Source: a virus. Taken from it: 64,000 bases of DNA. The DNA lies in IMG/VR virus record IMGVR_UViG_3300028920_000001, positions 188,001-252,000 of that record; one strand, 5' to 3'. This document shows positions 14,647 through 22,379 of this stretch, one piece after another (the first letter of the stretch is position 1; the number at the start of each line of letters is the position of its first letter). Position numbers and translations under genes: made by a program. The notes beneath the pieces are model-generated. The model was not told where the DNA came from and did not search any database. It saw only the letters and a program-made list of their open reading frames with translations.

Positions 14647-15254
14647 ACCTACCTGAAGGATTCACGGGCAACAAGACTCGCTGGAATAAAGGTCAGTGTC
14701 AGCCAATTGTTGACTATGATCAGCTGGCAATGATGGGTATCACTGAAGATGATGATTGTGTCGTTTGTTTTAATCATCTAGATGGACAGTGGCAGGCAGA
14801 TAGGTATGTAAATGAACATGATCCTATCCCAGATCCTGATTCAGAAGACGAGAATGAGAAAATCTCTTGGTGGGGAGGAAGCCTAAGAAAAGCACTTCAG
14901 AACCTGCCAGTTACCATTAACAACAAACGTGTTAGCTTTGGTAAGGTATTATTTCAACCTGAGTCGGACCGTGAAATACGAGAACGACTCAAGCTTTCTG
15001 GTCCAAAGCTAAATGCAATCCCTGAAGATAGGGCTCCAGAATGGGATTCATTCTTGGATGAACTCAATGAAAAATATCGTGGAGGAGAAATTTCTCACCA
15101 AGATCATGACACAATCATGAATCGTAAGTGGGCCGAGCTTTGCGGAGCCGATCCGATTCCTGAAAACATAGGGCATGGTGTGTCAGTACAGAGTTTGAAC
15201 CGCACTTCTTATCACTGGGCCTACCACGTCACCAACAACGATATCAAATTATAA
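14607..15254 (+). CDS. Unknown 215-aa protein, paralogue of the previous gene
   Basis: Overlaps the upstream paralogue by 40 nt with AAGGACC ahead of the ATG. Contains DDDCVVCFNH and an acidic loop (DPIPDPDSEDENEK). Ends in the same motif as 14011-14646 (W--HV-N--I-L). Confidence 0.68.
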   Translation: MGNPRPERHNQSLDLPEGFTGNKTRWNKGQCQPIVDYDQLAMMGITEDDDCVVCFNHLDGQWQADRYVNEHDPIPDPDSEDENEKISWWGGSLRKALQNLPVTINNKRVSFGKVLFQPESDREIRERLKLSGPKLNAIPEDRAPEWDSFLDELNEKYRGGEISHQDHDTIMNRKWAELCGADPIPENIGHGVSVQSLNRTSYHWAYHVTNNDIKL

Positions 15255-15259
15255 GAACA

Positions 15260-15535
15260 ATGAAATATATAGTTCGCAGCATAGGTGATGATGGTTGGCT
15301 GGAATATCTGAAGGAAAGCCGTGGGTGGGGACATTTATTGAAAGAGGCTAAAACCTTTCCGAAAGGAATGGCCGAGGAGATTGCTAATTCTTTTACAGAT
15401 GATGTTCAAGCCATATCCTACGAAGAAGCCTGCTTGGATATAATTGAAGATATAATTAAGTCACTTCGCAAAGAGCAGATTTCTATCTCAGACATCTTTC
15501 ATAAATTGGCGGTCCGAGAGGTGATGACTTCATAA
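15260..15535 (+). CDS. MKYVI-type protein, 91 aa, tail EVMTS
   Basis: Opens MKYIVRSIGDDGWLEYLKES and carries two helices before the tail HKLAVREVMTS. Longer insertion between core and tail than in its relatives (YEEACLDIIEDIIKS). Confidence 0.72.
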   Translation: MKYIVRSIGDDGWLEYLKESRGWGHLLKEAKTFPKGMAEEIANSFTDDVQAISYEEACLDIIEDIIKSLRKEQISISDIFHKLAVREVMTS

Positions 15536-15538
15536 ATT

Positions 15539-15796
15539 ATGGAAACTAAATATAAGCCCGTATTTGGTGATAGAGTTCGCCACAAGAAACATGGACTTGG
15601 ACTAGTTCTTGGTAAAGGTGTCCTTCCGAACGCCACTATTGTGCAATGGTACAAAAAATGGAACTTGGAAGGACGGGCCAACATCGCCAAAACATCCGAG
15701 CTAAAATTCGTTAGTAAAAGTGCAGCTTCGGGAGGCCCTTACTTTCACCGAGTAGGAAACGAATTGTTTCCAATCAAGAGGAATCATCGTGCTTAA
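15539..15796 (+). CDS. SH3/KOW-like small protein, 85 aa
   Basis: GDRVRHKKHGLGLVLGKGV (residues 10-28) is the classic turn of CarD/UvrD-C-like tudor/KOW barrels. Ends with a basic stretch FPIKRNHRA. Could bind RNA polymerase or nucleic acid; no closer family seen. Confidence 0.65.
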   Translation: METKYKPVFGDRVRHKKHGLGLVLGKGVLPNATIVQWYKKWNLEGRANIAKTSELKFVSKSAASGGPYFHRVGNELFPIKRNHRA

Positions 15797-15908
15797 GTGG
15801 CTTAAATTTACTACTATAGGACATAGCGTCAATTTAGACGCTGAGACCCATCAGAAGATTCAGGAGATTACCAAGAAATTGGGCCTCCCTCAAAACGAAA
15901 CCGGCTAA
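15789..15908 (+). CDS. Unknown 39-aa protein
   Basis: GTG 15789, 7 nt after AGAGG, overlapping the previous gene by 8 nt. Reads MLKWLKFTTIGHSVNLD then a helix HQKIQEITKKLGLPQNETG. Its TAA overlaps the next ATG (TAATG), strong context for a real gene. Confidence 0.55.
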   Translation: MLKWLKFTTIGHSVNLDAETHQKIQEITKKLGLPQNETG

Positions 15909-16168
15909 TGGACGCTTACTGCCTAGATATTCACACGCTCAAAAAGCGGCCACCTAAAGATTGGGTGCTGCATGATGTATGGGTCCAAAAATACGGACCA
16001 AAGCAAATCAAAGGCAAGCTCAAGGTATGGGTGGTGAGGCAGACTGATAGGAAATATGCACTAACTCATCTTGTGAATGGGGACGAATCTCAGCTATTCG
16101 ACACTGCTGAAGATGCTCAAGTAGAGTGTGACCGACTCAATCAAGTATCACTTATAATGGACTCGTGA
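15908..16168 (+). CDS. Unknown 86-aa protein with tail LIMDS
   Basis: Beta-rich (WVLHDVWVQKYGPKQIKG; KVWVVRQTDRKYAL), then the helix DAQVECDRLNQVSLIMDS. The Ser codon here is TCG and the stop forms a GTGA overlap. Confidence 0.72.
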   Translation: MDAYCLDIHTLKKRPPKDWVLHDVWVQKYGPKQIKGKLKVWVVRQTDRKYALTHLVNGDESQLFDTAEDAQVECDRLNQVSLIMDS

Positions 16169-16413
16169 TGCTTAAACGACTTTGGTGTTTCTTTTGGGGC
16201 CATCATTTTAGATATCATTGTTGCACCCGAGCCGCACCTGTAAGGGATTTCAAGACTAAAAATCTTAATTGCGATCAAATCATGCGTCTTGCGCAAGGAA
16301 GTCATATTCTGACCTTCATTTGCTCTCGCTGCGCAAAGTCAAAACAGGTTGTATCGGTTGGTGAAGTGTTAGAATTGAAAGAACATCTTGTAAAAGAAAT
16401 TATGGAATCGTAA
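16165..16413 (+). CDS. Zinc-type protein, 82 aa, exact EIMES tail
   Basis: GTG 16165 or ATG 16168. LWCFFWGHHF...CCT at the start and CSRCAKSK near residue 51 give a probable C/H-H and CxxC zinc site. Ends LELKEHLVKEIMES, encoded ATTATGGAATCGTAA, with no downstream overlap. A relative of the zinc protein at 63793. Confidence 0.72.
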   Translation: MMLKRLWCFFWGHHFRYHCCTRAAPVRDFKTKNLNCDQIMRLAQGSHILTFICSRCAKSKQVVSVGEVLELKEHLVKEIMES

Positions 16414-16420
16414 GTCGCAG

Positions 16421-16457
16421 CCGATCTCGCGTACCTGAGATCGAGGTGACGCATAGT
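16421..16457 (+). promoter_or_regulatory. Hairpin leader of the DNA ligase gene
   Basis: CGATCTC (16422-16428) pairs perfectly with GAGATCG (16437-16443) around loop GCGTACCT. The 3' arm runs straight into the ribosome-binding site GAGGTGAC. Same layout as 17979, 29905, 32032 and 37104 but with different stem bases. Confidence 0.7.
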
Positions 16458-17570
16458 ATGGCACTAGACCACGACGGCGATACTGCATCAATCCCTGGCA
16501 AGCCCTACAAGCTTCGAAACATCGGCGGGGTAATTGATTGCAGCTGCCCGGCTTGGCGCAATCAGTCAAAGCCCATCGACCAGCGTACGTGCAAGCACAT
16601 CATTGCCGTTCGTGGAGTGGAAGTTGAACGAGCTCGGGTAGGCAATGAAAACATGCCCACCAAGTTCAAGAACGCCATCAACCCAAACATGAGTCCTGCG
16701 GCTGCAGCAGCCGTTCAGGCCATCCCTCCCGGGACTCCTCCGGTCCAGACCGTCCAGCAGATGGTGTCGGCCGTCCAGCTTCAGAATATCATCAACGAAA
16801 AGGCAAACCCGCTAGGCGTCCTACTCGCCAAGAAATATGAGTGGGATTGGGATCCCAAAGGATATCTGATGAGTGAAAAGCTCGATGGTGTTCGAGCTTA
16901 CTGGGATGGTGAAAACTTCCTCACGCGCAACGGCAATGTACTGTACGCGCCCGATTGGTTCAAGGCCGGAATGCCCAAGGATGCTCGCGATGGCGAGCTA
17001 TGGATTGGGAGGCACAGGTTCCAAGAAACGATAAGCATCGTCCGTCGTCAGGATGCAGGGGACGGCTGGAAACAGGTCAAGTACCGCATGTTCGATGCCC
17101 CGGACTTCGAGGGCAGGTTCGAAGACCGGCTGAAGTATTGCGAAAGCGAACCAATACCGGCTCATTGCAGTGTGGTCGAGCACATCGTGTGCGAAGGCAA
17201 GGATCACCTGGAGCGGTACGTTCATGAAATCATCAAGTTGGACGGTGAAGGAGCCATGTTGCGAAAGCCCGGCTCCCACTATGTGCGATCTCGTTCAGAC
17301 ACTTTGTGGAAGGTCAAGCGGTTTCGAGACAGCGAGGCAGTCGTCATCGCGCACACTGCTGGCAAGGGCAAATACAAGGGAATGCTAGGAGCCCTGATCT
17401 GCAGATGGATCAAGAATGGTGCCGAATTCAACGTAGGTAGTGGCTTGTCAGACGCTGAACGACTAGAACCACCACCCGTCGGCAGTACTATCACCTTCCG
17501 CTACACAGAAACTACGAAGGCAGGTAAGCCTAAGTGCGGTTCTTTCGTTTGCGTAAGGGACTACGAATAA
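16458..17570 (+). CDS. ATP-dependent DNA ligase with N-terminal SWIM zinc finger
   Basis: 370 aa. SWIM motif C28, C30, C45, H47. After a Pro/Ala-rich linker comes the ligase core: motif I SEKLDGVRAYW with nucleophile K141, DGELW (178-182), VKYRMFDAP (motif III), EGAMLR (264-269, motif IV) and LWKVKR (283-288, motif V), then an OB-like C-terminal domain. It seals nicks in duplex DNA through a lysyl-AMP intermediate. The fused SWIM finger probably replaces a DNA-binding domain. ATG 16458 chosen after GAGGTGACGC. PolX lies two genes downstream, suggesting gap-filling repair. Confidence 0.9.
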   Translation: MALDHDGDTASIPGKPYKLRNIGGVIDCSCPAWRNQSKPIDQRTCKHIIAVRGVEVERARVGNENMPTKFKNAINPNMSPAAAAAVQAIPPGTPPVQTVQQMVSAVQLQNIINEKANPLGVLLAKKYEWDWDPKGYLMSEKLDGVRAYWDGENFLTRNGNVLYAPDWFKAGMPKDARDGELWIGRHRFQETISIVRRQDAGDGWKQVKYRMFDAPDFEGRFEDRLKYCESEPIPAHCSVVEHIVCEGKDHLERYVHEIIKLDGEGAMLRKPGSHYVRSRSDTLWKVKRFRDSEAVVIAHTAGKGKYKGMLGALICRWIKNGAEFNVGSGLSDAERLEPPPVGSTITFRYTETTKAGKPKCGSFVCVRDYE

Positions 17571-17971
17571 TGAGTGTAGTAGGCAAAGCCCGGGATGAGG
17601 TTCTCAAGATCGTGCTCGAGCATGGCTTCACTGAAGAAGCAGTGAGGCAAGTCAAGAGCTTGGGCTATTTCTTCTATCTCAACACCAACGGCCATCACAA
17701 ATTCCTTGATCGCCGATATGCCCGTATTTTCACTAGTCACTTGATGAGAGTGGTAAGCGGGAGTGAACGACGGGCAGAGTTCATGAAGCTAGAGCCTCAC
17801 ATTTACTTGGAGCATTTCTATAATTTGAGCAATCACCCGGAAGTGACCACTAAAAGCTTGCGTGCCTGGTTAGAGGACCAATTTGGAACAGGCAGTCAAT
17901 TTGGCCTGGAAGGGACGTCCCGAGAATTTTCCAGTAAGATCCAGGCTTTACTAGAACAGCCGAAATCGTAG
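17570..17971 (+). CDS. Unknown 133-aa protein downstream of ligase
   Basis: Starts inside the ligase stop (TAATG), so the frame upstream to 17534 is not used. Helical throughout (RDEVLKIVLEHGFTEEAVRQ; SLRAWLEDQFGTG). Position between ligase and PolX hints at a repair role only by context. Confidence 0.7.
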   Translation: MSVVGKARDEVLKIVLEHGFTEEAVRQVKSLGYFFYLNTNGHHKFLDRRYARIFTSHLMRVVSGSERRAEFMKLEPHIYLEHFYNLSNHPEVTTKSLRAWLEDQFGTGSQFGLEGTSREFSSKIQALLEQPKS

Positions 17972-17975
17972 ATCC

Positions 17976-18013
17976 CATCCGATCGTGCGTATCTCTGATC
18001 GGAGGTAACGCAT
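17976..18013 (+). promoter_or_regulatory. Hairpin leader of the PolX gene
   Basis: CCGATC (17979-17984) pairs with GATCGG (17997-18002) around loop GTGCGTATCTCT; AGGTAACGCAT and ATG 18014 follow. The stem's last GG is the start of the ribosome-binding site GGAGG. Confidence 0.7.
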
Positions 18014-18958
18014 ATGACAGAACTGCATAAGATCAATCGCGAGGTAGCAAGCCATCTGCGGATGATCATGCAGCTCTATCAAATGGATGATGCAAAGAAG
18101 CATAAATTTCGCATCAAGACCTTCGGGGAAGCAGCCGAGAAAATCGCCGCCCTGAACAAATCTGTCACTGAAGTGGAGCTGAGTAAGCTCCGCGGGTTCG
18201 GTTCCAGTGTCACCGAGGTCGTCAACGACTACCTCGGAACGGGCACTAGCCAGCGTCTCTGCGAACTAGGGAAGAAATGGCCGGTGGAATGCCTCACCAT
18301 GACGGTAGTTGATGGTATCGGCCCCAAGACTGCCCTAGGGTTGCATCGTGAAGGAATCCACAATTTTGACCAGCTGGTGGAAGCTGCCAAGAAGAATCAG
18401 CTCAAGGAGAGATTTATCAAGAATGTCCTGGCCGCTGCGTCCAAGCAAAATGGTCGGGTGCCCCACGAAACGGCCAAGGCTATCGCAGATTACGTCGTCT
18501 CCAAGATTGATTGTCTGTTCGTTACGGTCTGCGGATCACTACGCCGCAAAACCCGAGATAGCAAAGATATTGATATTATCGCCTGCCCGGATCCGATTGA
18601 CCGCGAGAAGGTCCTAGATGGGTTCTGCTCGGCTGGCGAGGTCATCAATCGAGGAGACCATAAGGCCACCCTACGAGTGACCCGAGATGGCGTCCAGATG
18701 AACGTAGATCTATGGCTTGTCGAATCCTGGCATGTAGGCGCGGCTCTCATCTACGCCACAGGCTCCAAGGAACACTGCGTGGCCCTGAGGTCCCGTGCCA
18801 AGTCCCGGGGATTCACACTGAACGAGTACGGGATCTTCCCGGCCACGTGCGATGTCTACAACGAGCAGAATCAATCGGTAGGCAAGACCGAGGAAGAGGT
18901 TTACAAGTTCCTCGACCTGCCCTGCCTGGTGCCTGAAAACCGAACAGGACGTATCTAA
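18014..18958 (+). CDS. polX: PolX-family DNA polymerase (Pol beta-like)
   Basis: 314 aa. N-terminal 8-kDa-type domain, helix-hairpin-helix VDGIGPKTALGLH (99-111), then the nucleotidyltransferase core: GSLRRKTRDSKDIDII with catalytic D185 and D187, third Asp D232 (NVDLW), and GAALIYATGSKEH (242-254) with the downstream LNEYGIF signature. No C-terminal PHP exonuclease domain, so it is the short form. Fills gaps in base-excision or end-joining repair. Shares a leader type with the ligase. Confidence 0.92.
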   Translation: MTELHKINREVASHLRMIMQLYQMDDAKKHKFRIKTFGEAAEKIAALNKSVTEVELSKLRGFGSSVTEVVNDYLGTGTSQRLCELGKKWPVECLTMTVVDGIGPKTALGLHREGIHNFDQLVEAAKKNQLKERFIKNVLAAASKQNGRVPHETAKAIADYVVSKIDCLFVTVCGSLRRKTRDSKDIDIIACPDPIDREKVLDGFCSAGEVINRGDHKATLRVTRDGVQMNVDLWLVESWHVGAALIYATGSKEHCVALRSRAKSRGFTLNEYGIFPATCDVYNEQNQSVGKTEEEVYKFLDLPCLVPENRTGRI

Positions 18959-19221
18959 TGAAAGTAAATCAAGAAACCTGGGACTGGATTCGGGCTGAAG
19001 TGAAGAAACTTCGGCCTGAAAAACCGGCTGCAAGCAATTTACTCCTGATGTGGGTTTGGAATACCGCTACTGCGACGCCACCCGAGCAAGATAAATTGAT
19101 CGAGTCTCTCAACAAAACTCTGGAATTGATTACGACCAAGCACCCGGAAGCGGTTCTTGGTCAGGAACTTCCCCAGCTAGAAAACAAGATCCGAAGTTTC
19201 CTGGAAAGGATCCAAACATGA
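18958..19221 (+). CDS. Unknown 87-aa helical protein
   Basis: ATG 18958 overlaps the polymerase stop (TAATG). Charged helices with a hydrophobic segment LLLMWVWNTATAT. No family recognised. ATGA overlap with the next gene. Confidence 0.68.
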   Translation: MKVNQETWDWIRAEVKKLRPEKPAASNLLLMWVWNTATATPPEQDKLIESLNKTLELITTKHPEAVLGQELPQLENKIRSFLERIQT

Positions 19222-19622
19222 AGAGTGCAACCCGAGCCAAGAAACTCATTCTCTCCTACCTGAGAAAGGTAGAGAAACAGCAAGCCGAAAAGGGCGAAGA
19301 TTCCTCCGTCAGCGGCAATTACGATGATGTAGAAACCATGCTCAACGAGCTGGCGGACTACCACATCATGGTCAGCGAAGATGTCGCCGACGACACCAAT
19401 ACCCTGGACTTGCAGGAGGGCCAGGTCTCAGCTTTCGAAGCCGGAATCAAGTTGGGAAAGCAATTGGCATCCAATCCCGTTACGCAATTGTTCTATATCT
19501 CTCTCAGTGGGCCGGATGAAGAAGATATTGACTCTCTTGGTCTGGACTACCACCTGGCATATTTCGTCGCCAAAGATGCGAACGAGGTATACGATCGCGT
19601 AAAGGAATATTTGGAGTCATGA
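19218..19622 (+). CDS. Unknown 134-aa protein (AGIxLGxxL family), tail EYLES
   Basis: Contains FEAGIKLGKQLASNPVTQLF and HLAYFVAKDANEVYDRV. The same pattern recurs in 19836-20198 (AAGIQLGIDAK...FYLLAKDVKDAR) and 36363-36620 (NGIRLGRKLGSNPRAKLF...FVYTDEDEL). So three paralogues are present. Ends VYDRVKEYLES, a degenerate shared tail. Confidence 0.72.
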   Translation: MKSATRAKKLILSYLRKVEKQQAEKGEDSSVSGNYDDVETMLNELADYHIMVSEDVADDTNTLDLQEGQVSAFEAGIKLGKQLASNPVTQLFYISLSGPDEEDIDSLGLDYHLAYFVAKDANEVYDRVKEYLES

Positions 19623-19822
19623 AGTTTACTGACCTTCATCCTGGACGTACCACCCTATCCCTGTCGGTGGCAGCGGTACTTGGGGTGTTGGCAAATCTGA
19701 TTGTCCGAACCTGGGTTGATCCTGGTCCGGTGATCCTCACTTTGACTATTGGTTTGCCAGTGGGATTTGCGGTGGGTTGGTGGACAGCCCACTATGTGAA
19801 AAAGAACAAAGGCGACCTATGA
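19619..19822 (+). CDS. Small membrane protein, two TM helices
   Basis: 67 aa. Hydrophobic segments at about residues 12-30 (LSLSVAAVLGVLANLIV) and 38-57 (VILTLTIGLPVGFAVGWWTA), then a basic end HYVKKNKGDL. ATGA overlap with the previous gene. Confidence 0.75.
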   Translation: MKFTDLHPGRTTLSLSVAAVLGVLANLIVRTWVDPGPVILTLTIGLPVGFAVGWWTAHYVKKNKGDL

Positions 19823-19835
19823 AAGATCACCTAGC

Positions 19836-20198
19836 ATGAGGTATTCCAATCAATATCCAAAGCCAATCTTCGCAATAGGGCTCGAGACCTGGGTTCAATG
19901 CCAGGCTCTGGACAAGCATGCCGGTGAGCTGGATAACTTGGTGCCACGACTTCGTCAACTCTGCGGTTATTACCACGAGATTGGCTTGGACGGCAGAGTT
20001 GACACTGACCACCTACTTCCTCTCCGGGACGAGTGGATCGCGGCCGGAATCCAACTCGGGATTGATGCCAAAACCGCCGGCCTGAGGATTTACCTATTCG
20101 AAATCAATGACTTTCCGAGGAACAAAGTTCATGTCTTTTATCTCCTCGCTAAAGATGTGAAGGACGCTAGGAAAAAGCTTCAGCCGGTTCTTGGCTGA
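19836..20198 (+). CDS. Unknown 120-aa protein (AGIxLGxxL family)
   Basis: Paralogue of 19218 and 36363: AAGIQLGIDAK, then a beta strand and VFYLLAKDVKDARKK. No tail. Last gene of the rightward block; its stop lies in a 7-bp stem (20179-20199). Confidence 0.7.
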   Translation: MRYSNQYPKPIFAIGLETWVQCQALDKHAGELDNLVPRLRQLCGYYHEIGLDGRVDTDHLLPLRDEWIAAGIQLGIDAKTAGLRIYLFEINDFPRNKVHVFYLLAKDVKDARKKLQPVLG

Positions 20199-20203
20199 AA
20201 CCT

Positions 20204-20273
20204 TAAAGCCCGCCTAAAGGTGCGTTGCCTCCAATCAGCGCAGCCGGTCACGGTTTCCTTTAGGCGGGCTTTA
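20204..20273. terminator. Bidirectional terminator-like 17-bp stem
   Basis: TAAAGCCCGCCTAAAGG (20204-20220) pairs perfectly with CCTTTAGGCGGGCTTTA (20257-20273), with a 36-nt loop. It sits between convergent gene blocks. The loop is long for a plain terminator and holds TTGCCTCCAATCAGCG, a near-reverse of the CAATC...GGAGG leader elements. Confidence 0.65.
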
Positions 20274-20284
20274 GGGTATTTCAA

Positions 20285-20437
20285 CATCAACTTTATCATC
20301 AACTTGACGATAAAGTTGATGATAAACTTGACGACTCAATTTTAACAACTTTATTATCAACTTGATAGACCGCCTCTATCAACTTGATAATCAACTTGAA
20401 AACGGGTCAAAGGGCCGACGAGCGTCAAGTTGATGAC
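20285..20437. repeat. Cluster of TCAACTTGAT-like repeats
   Basis: About eight copies of (A)TCAACTTGA(T), in both orientations, in 150 nt of gene-free DNA, some abutting (AACTTGATAATCAACTTGAA). AT-rich DNA follows to 20501. Two further copies lie at about 28565-28582. The spacing and imperfect palindromy look like binding sites for one protein: an iteron origin, a partition site or an operator. Confidence 0.65.
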
Positions 20438-20501
20438 GTAGCCTATTGAATATATATTAATTTATTATTCACAAAAAATGTAGGACAGTGTAGGATAAAC
20501 C

Positions 20502-20708
20502 TCATGATTCCATTACCTCACGAATCTCGGCTTCCTTCAAGGGCAAAATCTCCATTAAATGCCGGTTCCTGACGCCGATGGTTTCAACAATGTCAATGGC
20601 TTCTTGATAGGAAAACTGATCAGCATTTTCCAACCTGCCTCCCTGGCCCCAATAAACAAATCCCAAAGCGCCTTTCCAACGGATCACATAATCGAGTCGG
20701 ACTACCAT
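20502..20708 (-). CDS. MKYVI-type protein, 68 aa, exact EVMES tail
   Basis: Last gene of the leftward block. LDYVIRWKGALGFVYWGQGG, RLENADQFSYQEAID, then LPLKEAEIREVMES. Starts 1 nt after the upstream stop. Confidence 0.75.
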   Translation of the reverse strand: MVVRLDYVIRWKGALGFVYWGQGGRLENADQFSYQEAIDIVETIGVRNRHLMEILPLKEAEIREVMES

Positions 20709-20924
20709 TTAAGATTCCATGATCAACCGGACTTCAAGCTCATCAGTAGAGATAATTCGAGCATAATTTGGCAATCCATAGGAACCACAATTCAAACTAA
20801 ATATTTGTTGGGCCATCTCCCGTTCTTTATAGATCTTAGCCTCAAATCGGGAACCAGACTCTCCGGTCCAATAGAAATGGCCGTAGCGAGGATTCTCCCA
20901 AGTGATTATAAATCCGGATTTCAT
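20709..20924 (-). CDS. MKYVI-type protein, 71 aa, exact LIMES tail
   Basis: Start at ATG 20924 (ATGA overlap) rather than 20948. MKSGFIITWENPRYGHFYWT, FEAKIYKEREMAQQ, then IISTDELEVRLIMES. The final Ser is TCT and the stop TAA. Confidence 0.75.
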   Translation of the reverse strand: MKSGFIITWENPRYGHFYWTGESGSRFEAKIYKEREMAQQIFSLNCGSYGLPNYARIISTDELEVRLIMES

Positions 20925-21346
20925 GAATCCATGATCTTGCCGACCCATTTGAGATTTCTTTGAGCTCGAGCCTCACGAAGATTTCGATAAATAACTATTG
21001 CCCAAATCAACACGGTGATGGCCAAGCAAGGGCGAATGAAACCGCCATTTGAATAATATGAATAGCCCCAAGCTGCTGTACCACCTAAAGCATTCCATAA
21101 TTGAAGATACAACCAAAACATAGGTCGCTTTGAGAACATCGTTAATAGACGATTTCGAAATAACTTGAGCCGATATCGAAACTTGGCCTCAGAAAAAGTG
21201 ATAACGCGAAGGAAAGAATAACCCTGACTGCAACGTAAGGCTTCAGCCCGGGAGTTATAGACCTTGGCTCCCAAAGGATCTGGAGTAAACCAGCCAGTGT
21301 CTGGACTATAATTATCGCCATTAACGTTGATGACCACCCACTTCAT
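20921..21346 (-). CDS. MKYVI-type head fused to a two-TM segment, tail KIMDS
   Basis: 141 aa. Residues 1-60 match the small family (MKWVVINVNGDNY, AKVYNSRAEALRC, RVITFSEAKFRYR). Instead of ending there it continues with two hydrophobic helices (FWLYLQLWNALGGTAAWGYS; CLAITVLIWAIVIYRN) and ends RNLKWVGKIMDS. A membrane-anchored version of the family. Confidence 0.75.
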   Translation of the reverse strand: MKWVVINVNGDNYSPDTGWFTPDPLGAKVYNSRAEALRCSQGYSFLRVITFSEAKFRYRLKLFRNRLLTMFSKRPMFWLYLQLWNALGGTAAWGYSYYSNGGFIRPCLAITVLIWAIVIYRNLREARAQRNLKWVGKIMDS

Positions 21347-21600
21347 AAATCCATGATCTCCATAACTTTAGCTTCGTTTAAGCTTACTACACGAATATTC
21401 TCAGCAAATTCAGGATACTCGCCTTGGACGATTTGAAGAACGATATCAGCTGCAGCTTTATATGGATAGCAGGTGGCCAATTTCATACTAGTCCATTCGT
21501 GGACCCGGCTCCAATAACTGAAAGTCTCGTCCTCGGGAAACAGGGGTTCGCAATAGATAATATAACCACATTTTTCTGGCCGATTGAGATCTACGGTCAC
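21343..21600 (-). CDS. MKYVI-type protein, 85 aa, tail EIMDL
   Basis: GTG start at 21600 overlapping the upstream stop (GTGA). CGYIIYCEPLFPEDETFSYW, ...YPYKAAADIV..., RVVSLNEAKVMEIMDL. Confidence 0.74.
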   Translation of the reverse strand: MTVDLNRPEKCGYIIYCEPLFPEDETFSYWSRVHEWTSMKLATCYPYKAAADIVLQIVQGEYPEFAENIRVVSLNEAKVMEIMDL

Positions 21601-21839
21601 GACTCCATTACTTCCAGAGCTAGAGCCTCACTGACAGTCATAATCTGCAGCTGATGTTGCAGATATTGCCAAATTTCCCTCTGAACCGCCTCTTCGGCAT
21701 ATTGCTTAGTATAAAATATAGTCGCATATTGAAGCGGATGCCAAATCGGATCGCCGCTAGGAATCTTAGATGCCCAACCCCAAAAACCGTGTCCGGGATT
21801 GCAAATTACATATTTATCGTCGCAAGGTTCGTTATTCAT
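21597..21839 (-). CDS. MKYVI-type protein, 80 aa, exact EVMES tail
   Basis: DDKYVICNPGHGFWGWASKI, LQYATIFYTKQYAEEAV, QIMTVSEALALEVMES. ATGA overlap upstream, GTGA downstream. Confidence 0.75.
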   Translation of the reverse strand: MNNEPCDDKYVICNPGHGFWGWASKIPSGDPIWHPLQYATIFYTKQYAEEAVQREIWQYLQHQLQIMTVSEALALEVMES

Positions 21840-22150
21840 GACTGCATCAGATAAATTACATGGGCCTCGTCTAAACTGCAGACCTGCCCATCGAGCCCAT
21901 GACGTTCAATGAAATTGAGAGCGGCCTGTTCAGAATCGAATAAAATTGCCTCTGGAAGCTTAACGTTCCAGCCATTTCCTAAATTATTGCTGCACCAGAA
22001 GAAATACGATCCCTTAAATATTAGATAGATGACAAAAATATATAAGGGAGGGTTTGCTGAACTATATTCTATATAATGGCCGTCTTCATCAACCAACAAA
22101 CGTTGGCCCGGGATTGGGATAGGAGGATTTAAATGAATGGATTTAGTCAT
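21836..22150 (-). CDS. MKYVI-type protein, 104 aa, tail YLMQS
   Basis: Pro-rich N-terminal extension (SIHLNPPIPIPGQRLL), then YIFVIYLIFKGSYFFW, KLPEAILFDSEQAALN, VCSLDEAHVIYLMQS. The start ATG 22150 lies inside the possible read-through part of the upstream gene. Confidence 0.74.
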   Translation of the reverse strand: MTKSIHLNPPIPIPGQRLLVDEDGHYIEYSSANPPLYIFVIYLIFKGSYFFWCSNNLGNGWNVKLPEAILFDSEQAALNFIERHGLDGQVCSLDEAHVIYLMQS

Positions 22151-22373
22151 TCATCACCGCCTTAACCTCAACCAATTAGGCTTCCTCAAGGGAAATGACT
22201 CTAAGAGAAGCCGCAGAATCGATCGAAAGAGATAAAAGTGCGGCCTTGGCTTCAGCGAAAGAAGGAAACTGTTGAGTATGTTCAAAATCGACCCATTCAT
22301 TCTCCTCGAAATCTCGATAAAATCCGTCGGAGAAAATGAAGGCACGCAGCGGGTTATAAATCAGATAGGTCAT
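22143..22373 (-). CDS. MKYVI-type protein with TAA inside the conserved tail
   Basis: MTYLIYNPLRAFIFSDGFYR, ...SFAEAKAALLS..., RVISLEEA, then TAA at 22176-22178. Reading on in frame gives LVEVKAVMND and a second TAA at 22143-22145, which overlaps the next gene's start. The part after the first stop still looks like the family tail. Annotated end includes it; the conventional product ends at 22176. Nonsense mutation or read-through; cannot tell. Confidence 0.6.
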
Positions 22374-22379
22374 GATTTA

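Noticed and set aside
20285-20437. CRISPR array
   Set aside because: Repeats are about 10 nt, in both orientations, with no constant spacer length and no cas genes.
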